In this document: positions 15,444 through 24,856 of the stretch, one piece after another | Position numbering within the stretch: position 1 is the stretch's first letter | How the letters are laid out: every line of letters starts with the position of its first letter | Assembly: GCA_003258405.1 (NCBI GenBank) | Contig: QKPN01000010.1 | Location: forward strand, 81,684-145,683 | Direction: 5' to 3' | From: Rhodobacteraceae bacterium DSL-40 | Lineage (GTDB): Bacteria; Pseudomonadota; Alphaproteobacteria; Rhodobacterales; Rhodobacteraceae | Length of the DNA: 64,000 bases | Position numbers and translations under genes: made by a program | Notes under the pieces: generated by a model | The model's input: only the letters and a program-made list of their open reading frames with translations | The model's database searches: none | Told to the model about the DNA's origin: nothing

Positions 15444-16085
15444 ATGGTTTCGATAAACTCCAGTTCATCTTCCGTCGTCATTATCGACGGCGATCACTCG
15501 GGCACAACCAGGCCCGCCGGTCCTCAGAGCGTGGGTCTCGAGCTGAACGCCAGAAAGACCGGCCTCGCCAGCGACAAGGTCAAGGTCGACCTCTCGACAC
15601 ATACCGATTCCACCTCTTCCGCACCGGGCGCGCACAGCGTCTCGATCAAGACCATGTCGACGGTCGGCAAGGCCAGCAAGGTCGACAAGCACAAGATCGA
15701 GGTCGGGATCGGCGACTGGATGGGCAATGCGAAGGACGGGGACGACATCGAGTTCCTGATCTGCATCAGTGGCGCCAGAGGGATACCCCGCAAGGCCCCA
15801 CTTCTCACGGGCAAGGAGGCCAAGGACCTCGATGTCCGCTTCGACCTTGACCTCAAGGGGCTCACCCTGAACGCCAAGCTCAAGCCCGCCTTCGCCAAGG
15901 ATCTCAAGCTTGTGAAGTGCCTCGACGCCGAGGGGAAGCTGGCCTGGGGGTACCTCGGCACGGTGGATGACACGGACAAGCTCATCAAGATGTCGTTCAA
16001 CTCCCCGAAAACGGGCGAGAAGGTCGCCGAACTCGCGATCGACATCCAGAACCTTCATCCCGCCGGAGATCACTTCGATCTCTGA
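15444..16085 (+). CDS. Unrecognised protein, first gene of the type I secretion operon
   Basis: 213 residues; GGGGGCC before ATG 15444. No signal peptide. Ser-rich start (MVSINSSSSSVVIIDGDHSG) and beta-rich body with amphipathic strands (DVRFDLDLKGLTLNAKLK). Ends GDHFDL, acidic then hydrophobic, similar to the C-terminal signals of ABC-exported proteins. It lies 28 nt before the ABC transporter on the same strand with no terminator, so it is a good candidate substrate. No known domain recognised. Confidence 0.65.
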   Translation: MVSINSSSSSVVIIDGDHSGTTRPAGPQSVGLELNARKTGLASDKVKVDLSTHTDSTSSAPGAHSVSIKTMSTVGKASKVDKHKIEVGIGDWMGNAKDGDDIEFLICISGARGIPRKAPLLTGKEAKDLDVRFDLDLKGLTLNAKLKPAFAKDLKLVKCLDAEGKLAWGYLGTVDDTDKLIKMSFNSPKTGEKVAELAIDIQNLHPAGDHFDL

Positions 16086-16113
16086 TCAACGATCAGCCTA
16101 GGAGTCACGCCGG

Positions 16114-17919
16114 ATGTACCGCCATGGCAGCAGTTCAGCCCACCCGGGAGACGTCAACATCCTGAAACAGGCCGTCCATCAGACGCGGGGCGCATTTGGA
16201 ACCGTGGCGCTGTTCAGCCTGTGCATGAATTTGCTGGTGCTCGCCGGTCCGATCTACATGCTGCAGATCTACGACAGGGTTCTCGGCAGCTACAAGGTCG
16301 AGACCCTGATCCTTCTGACGGTGATGCTCGCGGCGGCCTTCGGGGCCTGGGCCGCGCTCGACGGCCTGCGCACAGGGATCACGGTGCGGCTCGGCGCCTG
16401 GCTCACCCGCAATGTCGGGCCGCACTATCTCGAATACGGCGTACGCGCGCGTCTGGAAGGCAAGCAGGTCGGTGCGCGCGCCTTCAATGACCTCGAGAAG
16501 GTCCAGTCCTTCATCGCGACGCAGGGCATGAACGCGCTGTTCGACGCGCCCTGGACCCCGATCTTCATCATCATCATCTGGGCGCTGCACCCCTGGCTCG
16601 GGATCTTCGCGCTCTGCTCGGCGCTTCTGCTGCTCTCGCTCAGCATCATCAATGCCATGTTGACGCGCGCGCCACTCCAGCGCGCCGAAGAACTGCAGAG
16701 CCGCACCTACACCACGGCCTCCGCCACGATCCGCAACGCCGAACCGGTCTCGGCGATGGGAATGCTGCCCGCGCTCAAGAACCGCTGGCAGGCCCTCAAT
16801 GGTGAAGCCGAGGTCGAGCTCCTCCGGATGAACCAGCGCGGCGGCGTGCTTGGCACCGCGGTGAAGTTCTGCCGCTCCTTTCTGCAGAGCGCCATCCTCG
16901 GCCTCGGCGCCTATCTGGTGATCCGTGGCGAGATGACCGCGGGCATGATGATCGCGGGTTCGATCATGCTCGGCCGCGCACTTGCGCCGGTCGATCAGGC
17001 GATCGGGACCTGGAAGAGCTTCGACAGCGCGCGCAACGCGTATCGCCGCCTCTCCGAGCATGCCGATGCCTTCCCGCCCCTGCCGCGCCGCGTCACCATG
17101 CCGAAGCCGAAGGGAGGCCTTGAGATCGAGCACCTGATGGTCGTTGTCGGCGATCGGCTCGTCCTCGACGACGTCTCCTTCGACGTCGGCGCCGGGGAAG
17201 CGATCGCGGTCATCGGCCCCTCTGCCGCAGGCAAATCCACGCTCTGCAAGGCGATCGTCGGCATTGCGGCGAAGGAAGAGGGCACGATCCGTCTCGATGG
17301 TGTCGACATGAGCCTCTGGAACCCCGAGGAGCTCGGCCCGAACATCGGCTTCTTGCCGCAGGACGGCGGCCTCTTCGAGGGCACGGTGCGGGAGAATATC
17401 TCGCGCATGCAGGATTCCGCCGATGAGCTGGTGGTGGAAGCCGCGCAGCTCGCCCATGCTCACGAGATGATCGCCAAGCTGCCGAATGGTTACGAGACCG
17501 CGCTTGGCGAGGGCGGCATCGGCCTGTCCGGCGGCCAGCGGCAGCGGCTGGGCCTGGCGCGTGCCGTGTTCGGGACACCACCGCTCATCGTGCTCGACGA
17601 ACCGAACGCCAATCTCGATCAGGCCGGTGAGGCAGCCCTCGCCGAATCCATCCTCGAGCTGAAGAAGCGCGGCTGCACGCTGCTCATCGTCGGCCACCGG
17701 CCCTCGACCATCGCACAGGCGGACAAGATCCTGCTCCTGAGTGACGGCGAGGTCCAGGCGTTCGGACCGCGCAACGAGGTCCTCGAACACATGCGCGAGG
17801 CGGCCCGCATCAACGCATCGCCGGACCAGGACGATGCGCCGAAGGAAGGCCAGAAGGAGGCCACGGGCGACGCTTCCGGCAAGCCGTCCCACCTGCGCGC
17901 TTCTGAATCGACACGCTGA
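16114..17919 (+). CDS. Type I secretion ABC transporter, permease/ATPase (PrtD family)
   Basis: 601 residues; AGGAG 8 nt before ATG 16114. Inner-membrane exporter driving substrate through a membrane fusion protein and an outer-membrane channel. N-terminal exporter transmembrane domain (about 30-300; YMLQIYDRVLGS and DAPWTPIFI are typical of PrtD proteins). The C-terminal nucleotide-binding domain has Walker A GPSAAGKS, Q-loop FLPQDGGLF, signature LSGGQRQRLGLARA, Walker B LIVLDEPNANLD and switch His in VGHRPST. No C39 peptidase or C39-like domain at the N-terminus, so no double-glycine leader processing is expected. Confidence 0.95.
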   Translation: MYRHGSSSAHPGDVNILKQAVHQTRGAFGTVALFSLCMNLLVLAGPIYMLQIYDRVLGSYKVETLILLTVMLAAAFGAWAALDGLRTGITVRLGAWLTRNVGPHYLEYGVRARLEGKQVGARAFNDLEKVQSFIATQGMNALFDAPWTPIFIIIIWALHPWLGIFALCSALLLLSLSIINAMLTRAPLQRAEELQSRTYTTASATIRNAEPVSAMGMLPALKNRWQALNGEAEVELLRMNQRGGVLGTAVKFCRSFLQSAILGLGAYLVIRGEMTAGMMIAGSIMLGRALAPVDQAIGTWKSFDSARNAYRRLSEHADAFPPLPRRVTMPKPKGGLEIEHLMVVVGDRLVLDDVSFDVGAGEAIAVIGPSAAGKSTLCKAIVGIAAKEEGTIRLDGVDMSLWNPEELGPNIGFLPQDGGLFEGTVRENISRMQDSADELVVEAAQLAHAHEMIAKLPNGYETALGEGGIGLSGGQRQRLGLARAVFGTPPLIVLDEPNANLDQAGEAALAESILELKKRGCTLLIVGHRPSTIAQADKILLLSDGEVQAFGPRNEVLEHMREAARINASPDQDDAPKEGQKEATGDASGKPSHLRASESTR

Positions 17920-17940
17920 CCGCTGAAAGGGTTGGGGACC

Positions 17941-19278
17941 ATGACCTACGCGAACTATTCGTCCCGCATGCTGCCCGGCATCTCCGCCGTCGGGGGTTCG
18001 CCGCGGGAGGCGGTCCGCGGACCGCGGCAGTGGGGCCTTCTCGTCATCCTGCTGTTTCTGGCCGTCTTCGGCGGCTGGGGGGGCTTCGCGCCCCTGGCGG
18101 GCGGCACCGTCGCGCAGGGCACGATCGCGCCCTTCGGCAGTGTCCGGACGGTACAGCATCTCGAAGGTGGCATCGTGAAGCGCATCCTCGTGCACGACGG
18201 CGATGCGGTCGAGGTGGGCGCACCCCTAATCGAGATGCAGGAAACCGTGCCAGAGTCCGAGGTCGCTACGCTCACGGATCGCCTCCGCGCGCGCAGTGCC
18301 GAGGCGGCGCGCGTGGAGGCCGAAGTTCTGGGCCTGAGCACCATCACCTTTCCCGCCGCCCTCCTGGACGATCCGGATGGCGCCGAGGTCATTGCGGCCG
18401 AAACCCGCATCATGACGGCCCGCAACGACATGATCACGGCCCGCAAGCATATGCTGCAGCAGCAGATGCAGCAACTCGAGCAGCAGATCGCCGGCTACAC
18501 CGCCCAGATCGAGAGCAGCGACGCGCAGCTCGACCTCATCCTGCAGGAGATTGCCGACAAGCAGGTGCTGCTCGACCAGGGGCTCTCGCTCAAGGTGGAA
18601 ATGCTGCGCCTCCGGCGTGAAGTGGCACAGATTCGCGGCTACCGTGGCGAGTATACCGCCTCGATCGCCGCCGCCCGCCAGCGCATCGGCGAAGCGGAAG
18701 TGGAGCTGATGGCAGTCGACGCCGAACGGATCGAAGCAGCCTCACAACGCGCCGGCCAGATCCGCGGCGAGCTTGCGGAAATCGAGCAGATGCTGGACGC
18801 CCGGCGGGACGTCCTCGCACGCACCGTGCTCACCGCACCGGTCGCCGGTGTTGTGAACAACCTGCGAATCAGAACAGAGGGCGGTGTCATCGGCTCGGGC
18901 CAGGCGGTTCTCGACATCGTGCCGACCCAGGAGAAGCTGATCGTCGAGGCTTCGGTCTCTCCGATGGACATTGATCTCGTCAAGAGCGGCATGGAAGCGC
19001 ATGTGCAGTTCTCCGCTCTCTCACGCAGGGTTGTGCCGAAGGTCGTCGGCATTGTGAAAGAGGTTTCCGCCGATACACGGGTCGATCCCGGGAGTCGCGC
19101 GCCGCACTACATTGCGCGCATCGAGGTGGCCCAGAGCGAGATCGAAAAGGCGGGCGCCACGAACATCCAGGTCGGCATGCCGGCAAGCGTGCTGATTGTC
19201 GCGCGCGAACGCACATTGCTTCAGTACATCACCCAGCCCTTCACCGAAGCACTCTGGCGCGCAGGCCGCGAGATCTGA
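17941..19278 (+). CDS. Type I secretion membrane fusion protein (HlyD family)
   Basis: 445 residues from ATG 17941 (a TTG three codons upstream is in frame but weaker). One N-terminal membrane helix (GLLVILLFLAVFGGWGGFAP), a biotinyl-lipoyl-like half-motif (VQHLEGGIVKRILVHDGDAV), a long Gln/Glu-rich coiled coil (about 160-300; MLQQQMQQLEQQIAGY), then the beta-barrel with LTAPVAGVVNNLRIRTEGGV. Bridges the ABC exporter to an outer-membrane TolC-type protein, which is not encoded here. 21 nt after the ABC gene; a strong terminator follows. Confidence 0.94.
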   Translation: MTYANYSSRMLPGISAVGGSPREAVRGPRQWGLLVILLFLAVFGGWGGFAPLAGGTVAQGTIAPFGSVRTVQHLEGGIVKRILVHDGDAVEVGAPLIEMQETVPESEVATLTDRLRARSAEAARVEAEVLGLSTITFPAALLDDPDGAEVIAAETRIMTARNDMITARKHMLQQQMQQLEQQIAGYTAQIESSDAQLDLILQEIADKQVLLDQGLSLKVEMLRLRREVAQIRGYRGEYTASIAAARQRIGEAEVELMAVDAERIEAASQRAGQIRGELAEIEQMLDARRDVLARTVLTAPVAGVVNNLRIRTEGGVIGSGQAVLDIVPTQEKLIVEASVSPMDIDLVKSGMEAHVQFSALSRRVVPKVVGIVKEVSADTRVDPGSRAPHYIARIEVAQSEIEKAGATNIQVGMPASVLIVARERTLLQYITQPFTEALWRAGREI

Positions 19279-19303
19279 CCCCGAAGGTTTCGCGGCTTTC
19301 TGG

Positions 19304-19331
19304 GAGCCAGGCGATGTATATCGCCTGGCTC
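19304..19331 (+). terminator. Strong rho-independent terminator of the type I secretion operon
   Basis: GAGCCAGGCGAT (19304-19315) pairs perfectly with ATCGCCTGGCTC (19320-19331) around GTAT, followed by TTTTGC. Confidence 0.9.
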
Positions 19332-19872
19332 TTTTGCTGTCGGGTGGAGCCCACGGCCACCGGCGCCAAGGCAACGGAACGGCCGCGAGCGATGGAGATT
19401 GTCATCGGCTCTATCGGTCCGGACTTGAGCCCCCTTTGCAGCCGAGGGCGTCGAGTCGGATGGCTTCGATGTTCATGCGTCGCCAGAAGGAAACCGCTCC
19501 GGACGGCGTTGATGCGCCCTGCATCCGGAGGTCCGGCACACGCGGCAAAGCCAACTGAATCGCTTGGTTTGCAACCTATTCGCAATACGTGCAATCGGAC
19601 CGGACGCTTCAGTCATCCAGCTCCGTATGGCATTCAAGTCGATAACAGAATCAAACAAGAACACACGCATAAAGAGAAGAATTTCCTCCCGCGCAAAAAT
19701 ACAGCTCAGAGCCAGTTCCGTGAGACAAGCGGTGTTCGAAATGTTATTCTTTTGTTACGGGCGATTACTGATGTTTCCCGTGCAAACGTTTGAAAATAAA
19801 AATTGTTGCATCAAGAACAAGCGCCAGAGGGCGCTGGTGATTGCTCCAGTTTTTTGGGGGAGTGGGGGAGCT
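19332..19872. other. Intergenic stretch, promoter region of the LuxR-type gene
   Basis: No supported gene; a 159-codon plus-strand frame here has unusual codon use and no ribosome site. The last ~250 bp are AT-rich relative to the surroundings and presumably carry the promoter and regulatory sites of the regulator at 19873. Confidence 0.4.
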
Positions 19873-20748
19873 ATGACGGACCAGACAGCCCATACAGGGG
19901 GAAATCGCGTACTGGTTTTGGATGACATGCCGTTCAAGCGGACGGTCATCACCGAGTTTCTGAAGAGTTGGGCCGAAGATGCAGGCCTTGAGCTTATCCC
20001 AAGCAGTGTCGAGGAGGCCCTGAGCCAAAGCCGGCTGACCGGTTTCAGGATGGTCATTCTCAGCATCGGTGGCGCAAGCTTGGCGGATCCGAACGTCGTG
20101 GCAGCGTATCGGATCCTGTCGATGATCGAGCCGTCCGGCCGGATCGTCATACTGGGCGATTGTCCGGATGCCGAGAACATCGAACGCGCCATCGATCTCG
20201 GGATCGCCGGCTATATCGCGACCAGTATTGACGCCGATGTCGCTGTTGCGGCGCTGAACTTCATTCTGGCAGGTGGTGGTTATTTCCCGCCGGAGGCCCT
20301 GCGCAACGTAGCGACCCAGCCGCAAGGAACTCCGCCAAAGGGCCCATCCCAGTTGCCTGCGCCGACCCTGGTGGAAGCGGACCGCCCCAAGGCATTGACG
20401 GACGAGAAGTCGAGGGACAGCAAGGAGCTGCCGCGCAACCAGATCAACCGGAAGTGCCCACAACAGCTCAATCCTCCCTGCAACAACGACCTGACTGCGC
20501 GCCAGCAGGAGGTGCTGGACTGTCTCACGCGGGCGCGCTCGAACAAGGAGATCGCGCGCGAACTCGAAATGTCGGAAGCGACGGTAAAGGTCCATGTCCG
20601 TCAGGTCATGAAGAAGCTTGGCGCGCTCAACCGAACGCATGCGGCGATCCTTGCCACCCAGGGCGCCTCGACGGAAGAGACCGTCGAGCCCAAGATCGCG
20701 CCGTTCGCACTCTACAAATCCAACCTGCACCACGCCTTGGCCAGGTAG
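19873..20748 (+). CDS. LuxR/NarL-type transcriptional regulator with degenerate receiver domain
   Basis: 291 residues; GGGGGAG before ATG 19873 decides the start within a longer open frame. Residues 1-135 look like a response-regulator receiver: VLVLDDMPFKR gives the acidic pair, but the expected phospho-acceptor strand reads FRMVILSIGGAS, with no aspartate. A Pro-rich linker follows. The C-terminus is a LuxR HTH: LTARQQEVLDCLTRARSNKE, IARELEMSEATVKVHVRQV, MKKLGALNRT. Probably works without phosphorylation. Likely regulator of the adjacent secretion locus (inference). Confidence 0.85.
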   Translation: MTDQTAHTGGNRVLVLDDMPFKRTVITEFLKSWAEDAGLELIPSSVEEALSQSRLTGFRMVILSIGGASLADPNVVAAYRILSMIEPSGRIVILGDCPDAENIERAIDLGIAGYIATSIDADVAVAALNFILAGGGYFPPEALRNVATQPQGTPPKGPSQLPAPTLVEADRPKALTDEKSRDSKELPRNQINRKCPQQLNPPCNNDLTARQQEVLDCLTRARSNKEIARELEMSEATVKVHVRQVMKKLGALNRTHAAILATQGASTEETVEPKIAPFALYKSNLHHALAR

Positions 20749-21106
20749 CGAGGATATACGGATCAGCCCATCACTCAGCGATCGCCATCCATTGCCGCAA
20801 CGCATGTCACCAGGACCGATAAGCTGATCGGAGCCTGCTGCGGGCTATGCCATGGGAAGCGGCCTTCAATCGTCAAGGCATGAAACTGCGCGCCCTTGGC
20901 CCGCCTCCAGGTGGCGAAATCAGCCGCAGACGATACCGGCCCGCATAGGCGCGACAGGGGTTTGATCCCAGCCTCCGACAGCATGATCATGCATTGGACA
21001 GGTAGGAGGTCTTGCGAAAGGAACCGCCTTCTTCGGGGGGTTCATCGCGCCTGCCGATCCGTTAGACTAGAGTGGATGGTGTGGAGTGGCTTGGAGAGGC
21101 GGAGCG
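20749..21106. other. Intergenic stretch, no supported gene
   Basis: A 71-codon minus-strand frame at 20775-20990 is open and could be a gene remnant, but no family is recognised and no good ribosome site is seen. The right part carries the upstream region of the DCC gene. Confidence 0.4.
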
Positions 21107-21568
21107 ATGGCACGGATGATTGAGCGAGAGGCCTACTCCTACCGGACGGACCCTGCCGTGCCGCCATTCGATGACACCAGGCCGATTGTCTTCATGGATG
21201 GCGAGTGCCTGCTTTGCACACAAGGCGCACGGCTCATCAGCCGGTTCGACCGGCGGGGAGAGTTCCGCATTGCCTCGACCCACAGCCCCCTCGGCACGGC
21301 GATGCTCGCCCATTACGGGATGGAGGTGGATGATCCTGAAAGCTGGCTGTTTCTCGAGGAGGGCCGGGCCTGCGGTTCGCTGCAGGCGGTCACCGGAATC
21401 GGACGGCGGCTCGGAGGCCCGGCGCGGATGCTGGGCGTGTTCCGGTTCCTGCCCCGGTCGATGCAGGACTGGATCTACCGCCGGGTCGCACGCAACCGCC
21501 GCGCGTTCGGGCGAAGCGACATGTGCGCCCTGCCGGATCCGGCCCTGCAGACGCGGATCCTGCGTTGA
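21107..21568 (+). CDS. DCC-family thiol-disulfide oxidoreductase-like protein (DUF393)
   Basis: 153 residues from ATG 21107 with GGCGGAG upstream. The family hallmark DGxCxxC is present as FMDGECLLCTQG near residue 30, followed by the helix ARLISRFDRRGEFRIA. Members are thioredoxin-like and of uncertain substrate. YHGM-like and RFLPRSMQDWIYRRVARNR segments near the C-terminus are usual for the family. Convergent with lexA, 6 nt between the stops. Confidence 0.88.
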   Translation: MARMIEREAYSYRTDPAVPPFDDTRPIVFMDGECLLCTQGARLISRFDRRGEFRIASTHSPLGTAMLAHYGMEVDDPESWLFLEEGRACGSLQAVTGIGRRLGGPARMLGVFRFLPRSMQDWIYRRVARNRRAFGRSDMCALPDPALQTRILR

Positions 21569-21574
21569 GGCGGC

Positions 21575-22267
21575 TCAGTAGCTGCGAATGAGACCGACGA
21601 GCTTGCCCTGCACCTTGACCTGGTGGTCCTGGTAGAGCCGGGTCTCGTAGGCGGGATTGGCCGCCTCCAGCGCGATGGTCGTGCCGCGGCGGCGGAAGGT
21701 CTTGAGCGTCGCCTCCTGCTCCTCCACGAGCGCGACGACGATATCGCCGTTGTCGGCGTTCGACTGCTCCTGGATCACCACGATGTCGCCGCTGTTGATG
21801 CCGGCGTCGATCATGGAATCGCCCTTGACCGTCAGCGCGTAGTGCCGCCCGCCGCTGCGCAGCATCGAGGCGGGCACTGCCACATTGTGCGAGGGCTCCT
21901 GAATTGCTGTAATCGGCGTGCCGGCGGCGATACGGCCCATGACCGGCAATTCGACAGCAGAGATCTCTACCGGCCGCGCCGCGGCGGGGCGGTAATCGGG
22001 CCGGTCGCCGTCGATGATGGTGGGGCGGAAGGTCGCGGGGGCGTCCTCCATGCTGTCAGGGAGCTTGACGATCTCGATGGCACGCGCACGGTGCGCGAGG
22101 CGCCGGATGAAGCCCCGCTCCTCAAGCGCCGTGATCAACCGGTGGATGCCTGATTTCGATCGGAGATCGAGCGCATCCTTCATTTCGTCGAACGAAGGCG
22201 GCACACCATCCTGTTGCAGCCGCTTGTGAATGAACTGAAGCAAATCGTATTGCTTGCGCGTCAGCAT
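21575..22267 (-). CDS. lexA: LexA repressor, SOS regulator
   Basis: 230 residues. N-terminal winged HTH ([37 protein letters not shown]). The autocleavage Ala-Gly is in GRIAAGTPI, the catalytic serine in [10 protein letters not shown] and the lysine in EATLKTF. RecA-stimulated self-cleavage derepresses DNA-repair genes. An SOS box upstream shows autoregulation. Last gene of the trpGDC-moaCA cluster but separated from moeA by 89 nt with its own promoter. Confidence 0.97.
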   Translation of the reverse strand: MLTRKQYDLLQFIHKRLQQDGVPPSFDEMKDALDLRSKSGIHRLITALEERGFIRRLAHRARAIEIVKLPDSMEDAPATFRPTIIDGDRPDYRPAAARPVEISAVELPVMGRIAAGTPITAIQEPSHNVAVPASMLRSGGRHYALTVKGDSMIDAGINSGDIVVIQEQSNADNGDIVVALVEEQEATLKTFRRRGTTIALEAANPAYETRLYQDHQVKVQGKLVGLIRSY

Positions 22268-22296
22268 GTCCCGATCCTTTGGCTCTCCCTCGAGCC

Positions 22297-22311
22297 GTTC
22301 TACTAACGTTC
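22297..22311. promoter_or_regulatory. SOS box (LexA operator)
   Basis: GTTC-TACTAAC-GTTC, exactly the alphaproteobacterial GTTC-N7-GTTC direct-repeat operator, 30 bp upstream of lexA. Confidence 0.9.
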
Positions 22312-22356
22312 CTGTTTTGTGTCAAGAATCAAGAGAGTAGATCAATCTCAGGTTTA

Positions 22357-23547
22357 TCACATCCAGATGAATTCCACCACATCCCCGATTTCGCGGGCCG
22401 GATCGTGGGGCGGACGGACAAGTAGCGCGTTGGCTTCGGCCAGCACGGAGAGCAGTGAGCTGTCCTGCCGGGTGAACGGGGTGCAGAGCCAGCCGTCCGG
22501 GCCCAGCACAACTTCCGCGCGCATGTAGTGTTCCCGCTCCCGGTTCGCGCCGACGGGTTCGGCAAGCCTTGCGGAGATGCGCGGCGCAAGGCCCGTGGGC
22601 AGGCCGAGCATGCAGTCGATGGCTGGCAGCAGGAAGATCTGAGCGCAGACCACAGCGGAGATCGGATTGCCCGGCAGGCCGACCAGCGGCGTGCCACGGA
22701 GCCGCCCCGCCATCAGCGGCTTTCCGGGCCGCATTGCCACCCTGTAGAAGCTGAGCTCCAGCCCCTCGGCGGCCGCTGTGCTCTGCACGAGGTCGTAATC
22801 GCCGACAGACGCGCCCCCGAGCGTCACGATCGCATCTGCACCCTCGGCGAGGCGAAAGGCCGCGGAGAGGCTTTCGGCGCTGTCGCGCGCGATGGGGAGA
22901 ATGCGAACGCAGGCGCCGCGCGCCTCGAAGGCCGCTTTCAACGCATACTGGTTCGAGGCGACGATCTGATCGGGACCCGGCGTCTCGCCCGGCATCACCA
23001 GCTCGTCGCCGGTCGCGATGATGGCAATCTCGGGGCGGCGAGCGACGCGCACCGTGCCGACGTTCATCGCGGCGCTCAGGGCGAGATCACGGCCAGTGAG
23101 GCGCCGCGGCGCGGAAATGCGCGCACCCTCGCGGAAATCGATCCCGGCAGGGCGGATGTTGCCGCCCTCCACGCCCGGTGCGTTGAGGATCACCTCGTCA
23201 CCGTCGCGGGATGTGTCTTCCTGGATGACGACGCAATCGGCCTCGTCGGGCACCGGCGCTCCGGTGAATATCCGCACCGCCTCTCCCGGCCCCATGCGGC
23301 CCTCGCAGCGCCGACCGGCGATGGACTCGCCAATGACCCGCAGACGCGCGCCCTGCCCCGCACCGGCGCTCGCAACCGCATAGCCGTCCATGGCGGAGGA
23401 GCGGAAAGGCGGCTGGCTGCGGAGCGCGATGATCTCTGCGGCAAGCACCCGGCCGGCGGCCTCGGCCAGCGGCACATCCTCGGCGCCGAGCGGCGCGAAG
23501 AGGCCGATCAGCCGGGCGTGAGCCTCGGAAACGCCGATCATGCTCAT
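22357..23547 (-). CDS. moeA: Molybdopterin molybdotransferase MoeA
   Basis: 396 residues. Inserts molybdate into adenylylated molybdopterin. Signatures: FRSSAMDGYAV near residue 50, GAPVPDEADCVVIQED, TGDELV with VASNQYALKAAF, and the MoCF domain TLGGASVGDYD and GLPGNPISA. Follows moaC by 9 nt, so expressed with the trp-moa genes. Confidence 0.96.
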   Translation of the reverse strand: MSMIGVSEAHARLIGLFAPLGAEDVPLAEAAGRVLAAEIIALRSQPPFRSSAMDGYAVASAGAGQGARLRVIGESIAGRRCEGRMGPGEAVRIFTGAPVPDEADCVVIQEDTSRDGDEVILNAPGVEGGNIRPAGIDFREGARISAPRRLTGRDLALSAAMNVGTVRVARRPEIAIIATGDELVMPGETPGPDQIVASNQYALKAAFEARGACVRILPIARDSAESLSAAFRLAEGADAIVTLGGASVGDYDLVQSTAAAEGLELSFYRVAMRPGKPLMAGRLRGTPLVGLPGNPISAVVCAQIFLLPAIDCMLGLPTGLAPRISARLAEPVGANREREHYMRAEVVLGPDGWLCTPFTRQDSSLLSVLAEANALLVRPPHDPAREIGDVVEFIWM

Positions 23548-23556
23548 GTGGACGTC

Positions 23557-24036
23557 CTATTCAGCTTCGTAGCGGCCCGACTTGCCGCCATCCTTGAAGG
23601 CGAGACGGATTTCACCGATCACCATGCCGCGGTCCGCCGCCTTCAGCATGTCGTAGATGGTGAGACCCGCGACGGAAACGGCGGTGAGCGCTTCCATCTC
23701 GACGCCGGTCGGGCCGGTGGTGCGCACCGTCGCCTGGATCACGACCTTGCCCGCGGTGGTGTCCGGGGTGAACTCGAGCGAGACCTTGGAGAGCGCCAGC
23801 GGATGACAGAGGGGAACGAGATCGGAGGTTCTCTTCGCCGCCATGATGCCCGCAATCCGCGCCACGCCGAGGACATCGCCCTTCGCCGCCGTGCCGGCCA
23901 TGACCAGCGCGAGCGTTTCGGGCGACATGGTGACCGAGCCGCGCGCGACCGCGGTGCGGGCGGTCGCGGGCTTGGCCGAGACATCGACCATGTGGGCAGC
24001 GCCTGTCTCGTCGAAATGGGTCAGCGGGCCGGACAT
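23557..24036 (-). CDS. moaC: Cyclic pyranopterin monophosphate synthase MoaC
   Basis: 159 residues from ATG 24036 ([20 protein letters not shown], the conserved MoaC start; the longer frame overlaps trpC). Converts 3',8-cyclo-GTP into cPMP, the second step of molybdenum cofactor synthesis. Conserved active-site segments [12 protein letters not shown] and [20 protein letters not shown] are intact. 10 nt after trpC. Confidence 0.97.
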   Translation of the reverse strand: MSGPLTHFDETGAAHMVDVSAKPATARTAVARGSVTMSPETLALVMAGTAAKGDVLGVARIAGIMAAKRTSDLVPLCHPLALSKVSLEFTPDTTAGKVVIQATVRTTGPTGVEMEALTAVSVAGLTIYDMLKAADRGMVIGEIRLAFKDGGKSGRYEAE

Positions 24037-24046
24037 GAGCGCCCCG

Positions 24047-24856
24047 TCACTCTGCTTCCGGCCGCCAAGGGCCGCGCAGGAGCTCGCGGGTCGCGGCCTC
24101 GACATCAGCCTCTCGCATCAGGGTCTCGCCGATCAGGAAACAGCGCACGCCATAACGCGCGATGCGGGCGAGGTCGAGGCGGTCGGTAAAGCCCGATTCC
24201 GAGATGGTGATCCGGTCGACCGGCACACCGCGAGCGAGCGATTTCGTGGTATCGAGATCGGTCACGAAGGTGTTGAGGTCGCGGTTGTTGATCCCGACAA
24301 GCTCGGACTTGAGATGGCAGGCGCGGTCGAGCTCCTCGCGGGTATGGACCTCGAGCAGCGCCGCCATGCCATAGGCCTGCGCGGTCTCCTCGAGCTCGGC
24401 CGCCTGGGCGTCGGAGACGCTTGCGAGGATGATGAGGATGCAGTCGGCCCCGAGCGCGCGGCTCTCGACGACCTGCCAGGGATCGTAGATGAAATCCTTA
24501 CGCAGCACGGGAAGCGAGACAGCGTTGCGCGCCGCGGCGAGATAGCCGTCCTCGCCCTGAAAGCTCGGCGTGTCGGTGAGGACCGAGAGGCAGGTGGCGC
24601 CGCCCGCCTCATAGGCCGCAGCAAGCGCCGCCGGGTCGAAATCCGCGCGGATGAGCCCCTTGGATGGACTCGCCTTCTTCACCTCGGCGATGAGGCCGTA
24701 GCCACCGGTGGTGGCGGCATGGCGGAGCGCGCCCGCAAAGTCGCGCACCGGGCCCGCGGCCCGCGCGGCGCCCTCGATTTCCGACAGCGGCCGGGCCGCC
24801 TTGCGCTCGGCGACATCCGCCAGCTTGTAGGCCTTTATCTCGTCCAGAATGCTCAT
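24047..24856 (-). CDS. trpC: Indole-3-glycerol phosphate synthase
   Basis: 269 residues. Tryptophan pathway: converts CdRP to indole-3-glycerol phosphate with loss of CO2 and water. TIM-barrel motifs: [13 protein letters not shown] (catalytic Lys and phosphate loop), [36 protein letters not shown] and FLIGETLMR. Starts 4 nt inside trpD (ATGA). Confidence 0.97.
   Translation of the reverse strand: MSILDEIKAYKLADVAERKAARPLSEIEGAARAAGPVRDFAGALRHAATTGGYGLIAEVKKASPSKGLIRADFDPAALAAAYEAGGATCLSVLTDTPSFQGEDGYLAAARNAVSLPVLRKDFIYDPWQVVESRALGADCILIILASVSDAQAAELEETAQAYGMAALLEVHTREELDRACHLKSELVGINNRDLNTFVTDLDTTKSLARGVPVDRITISESGFTDRLDLARIARYGVRCFLIGETLMREADVEAATRELLRGPWRPEAE

Noticed and set aside
16135..18195. 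686-codon minus-strand open frame opposite the ABC transporter
   Set aside because: Opposite an unambiguous PrtD-type gene; composition (Arg, His, Asp-rich) is typical of a reverse-strand shadow.
20775..20990. 71-codon minus-strand frame between the LuxR-type gene and the DCC gene
   Set aside because: Reads almost protein-like but matches nothing I know and lacks start signals; left as possible remnant.
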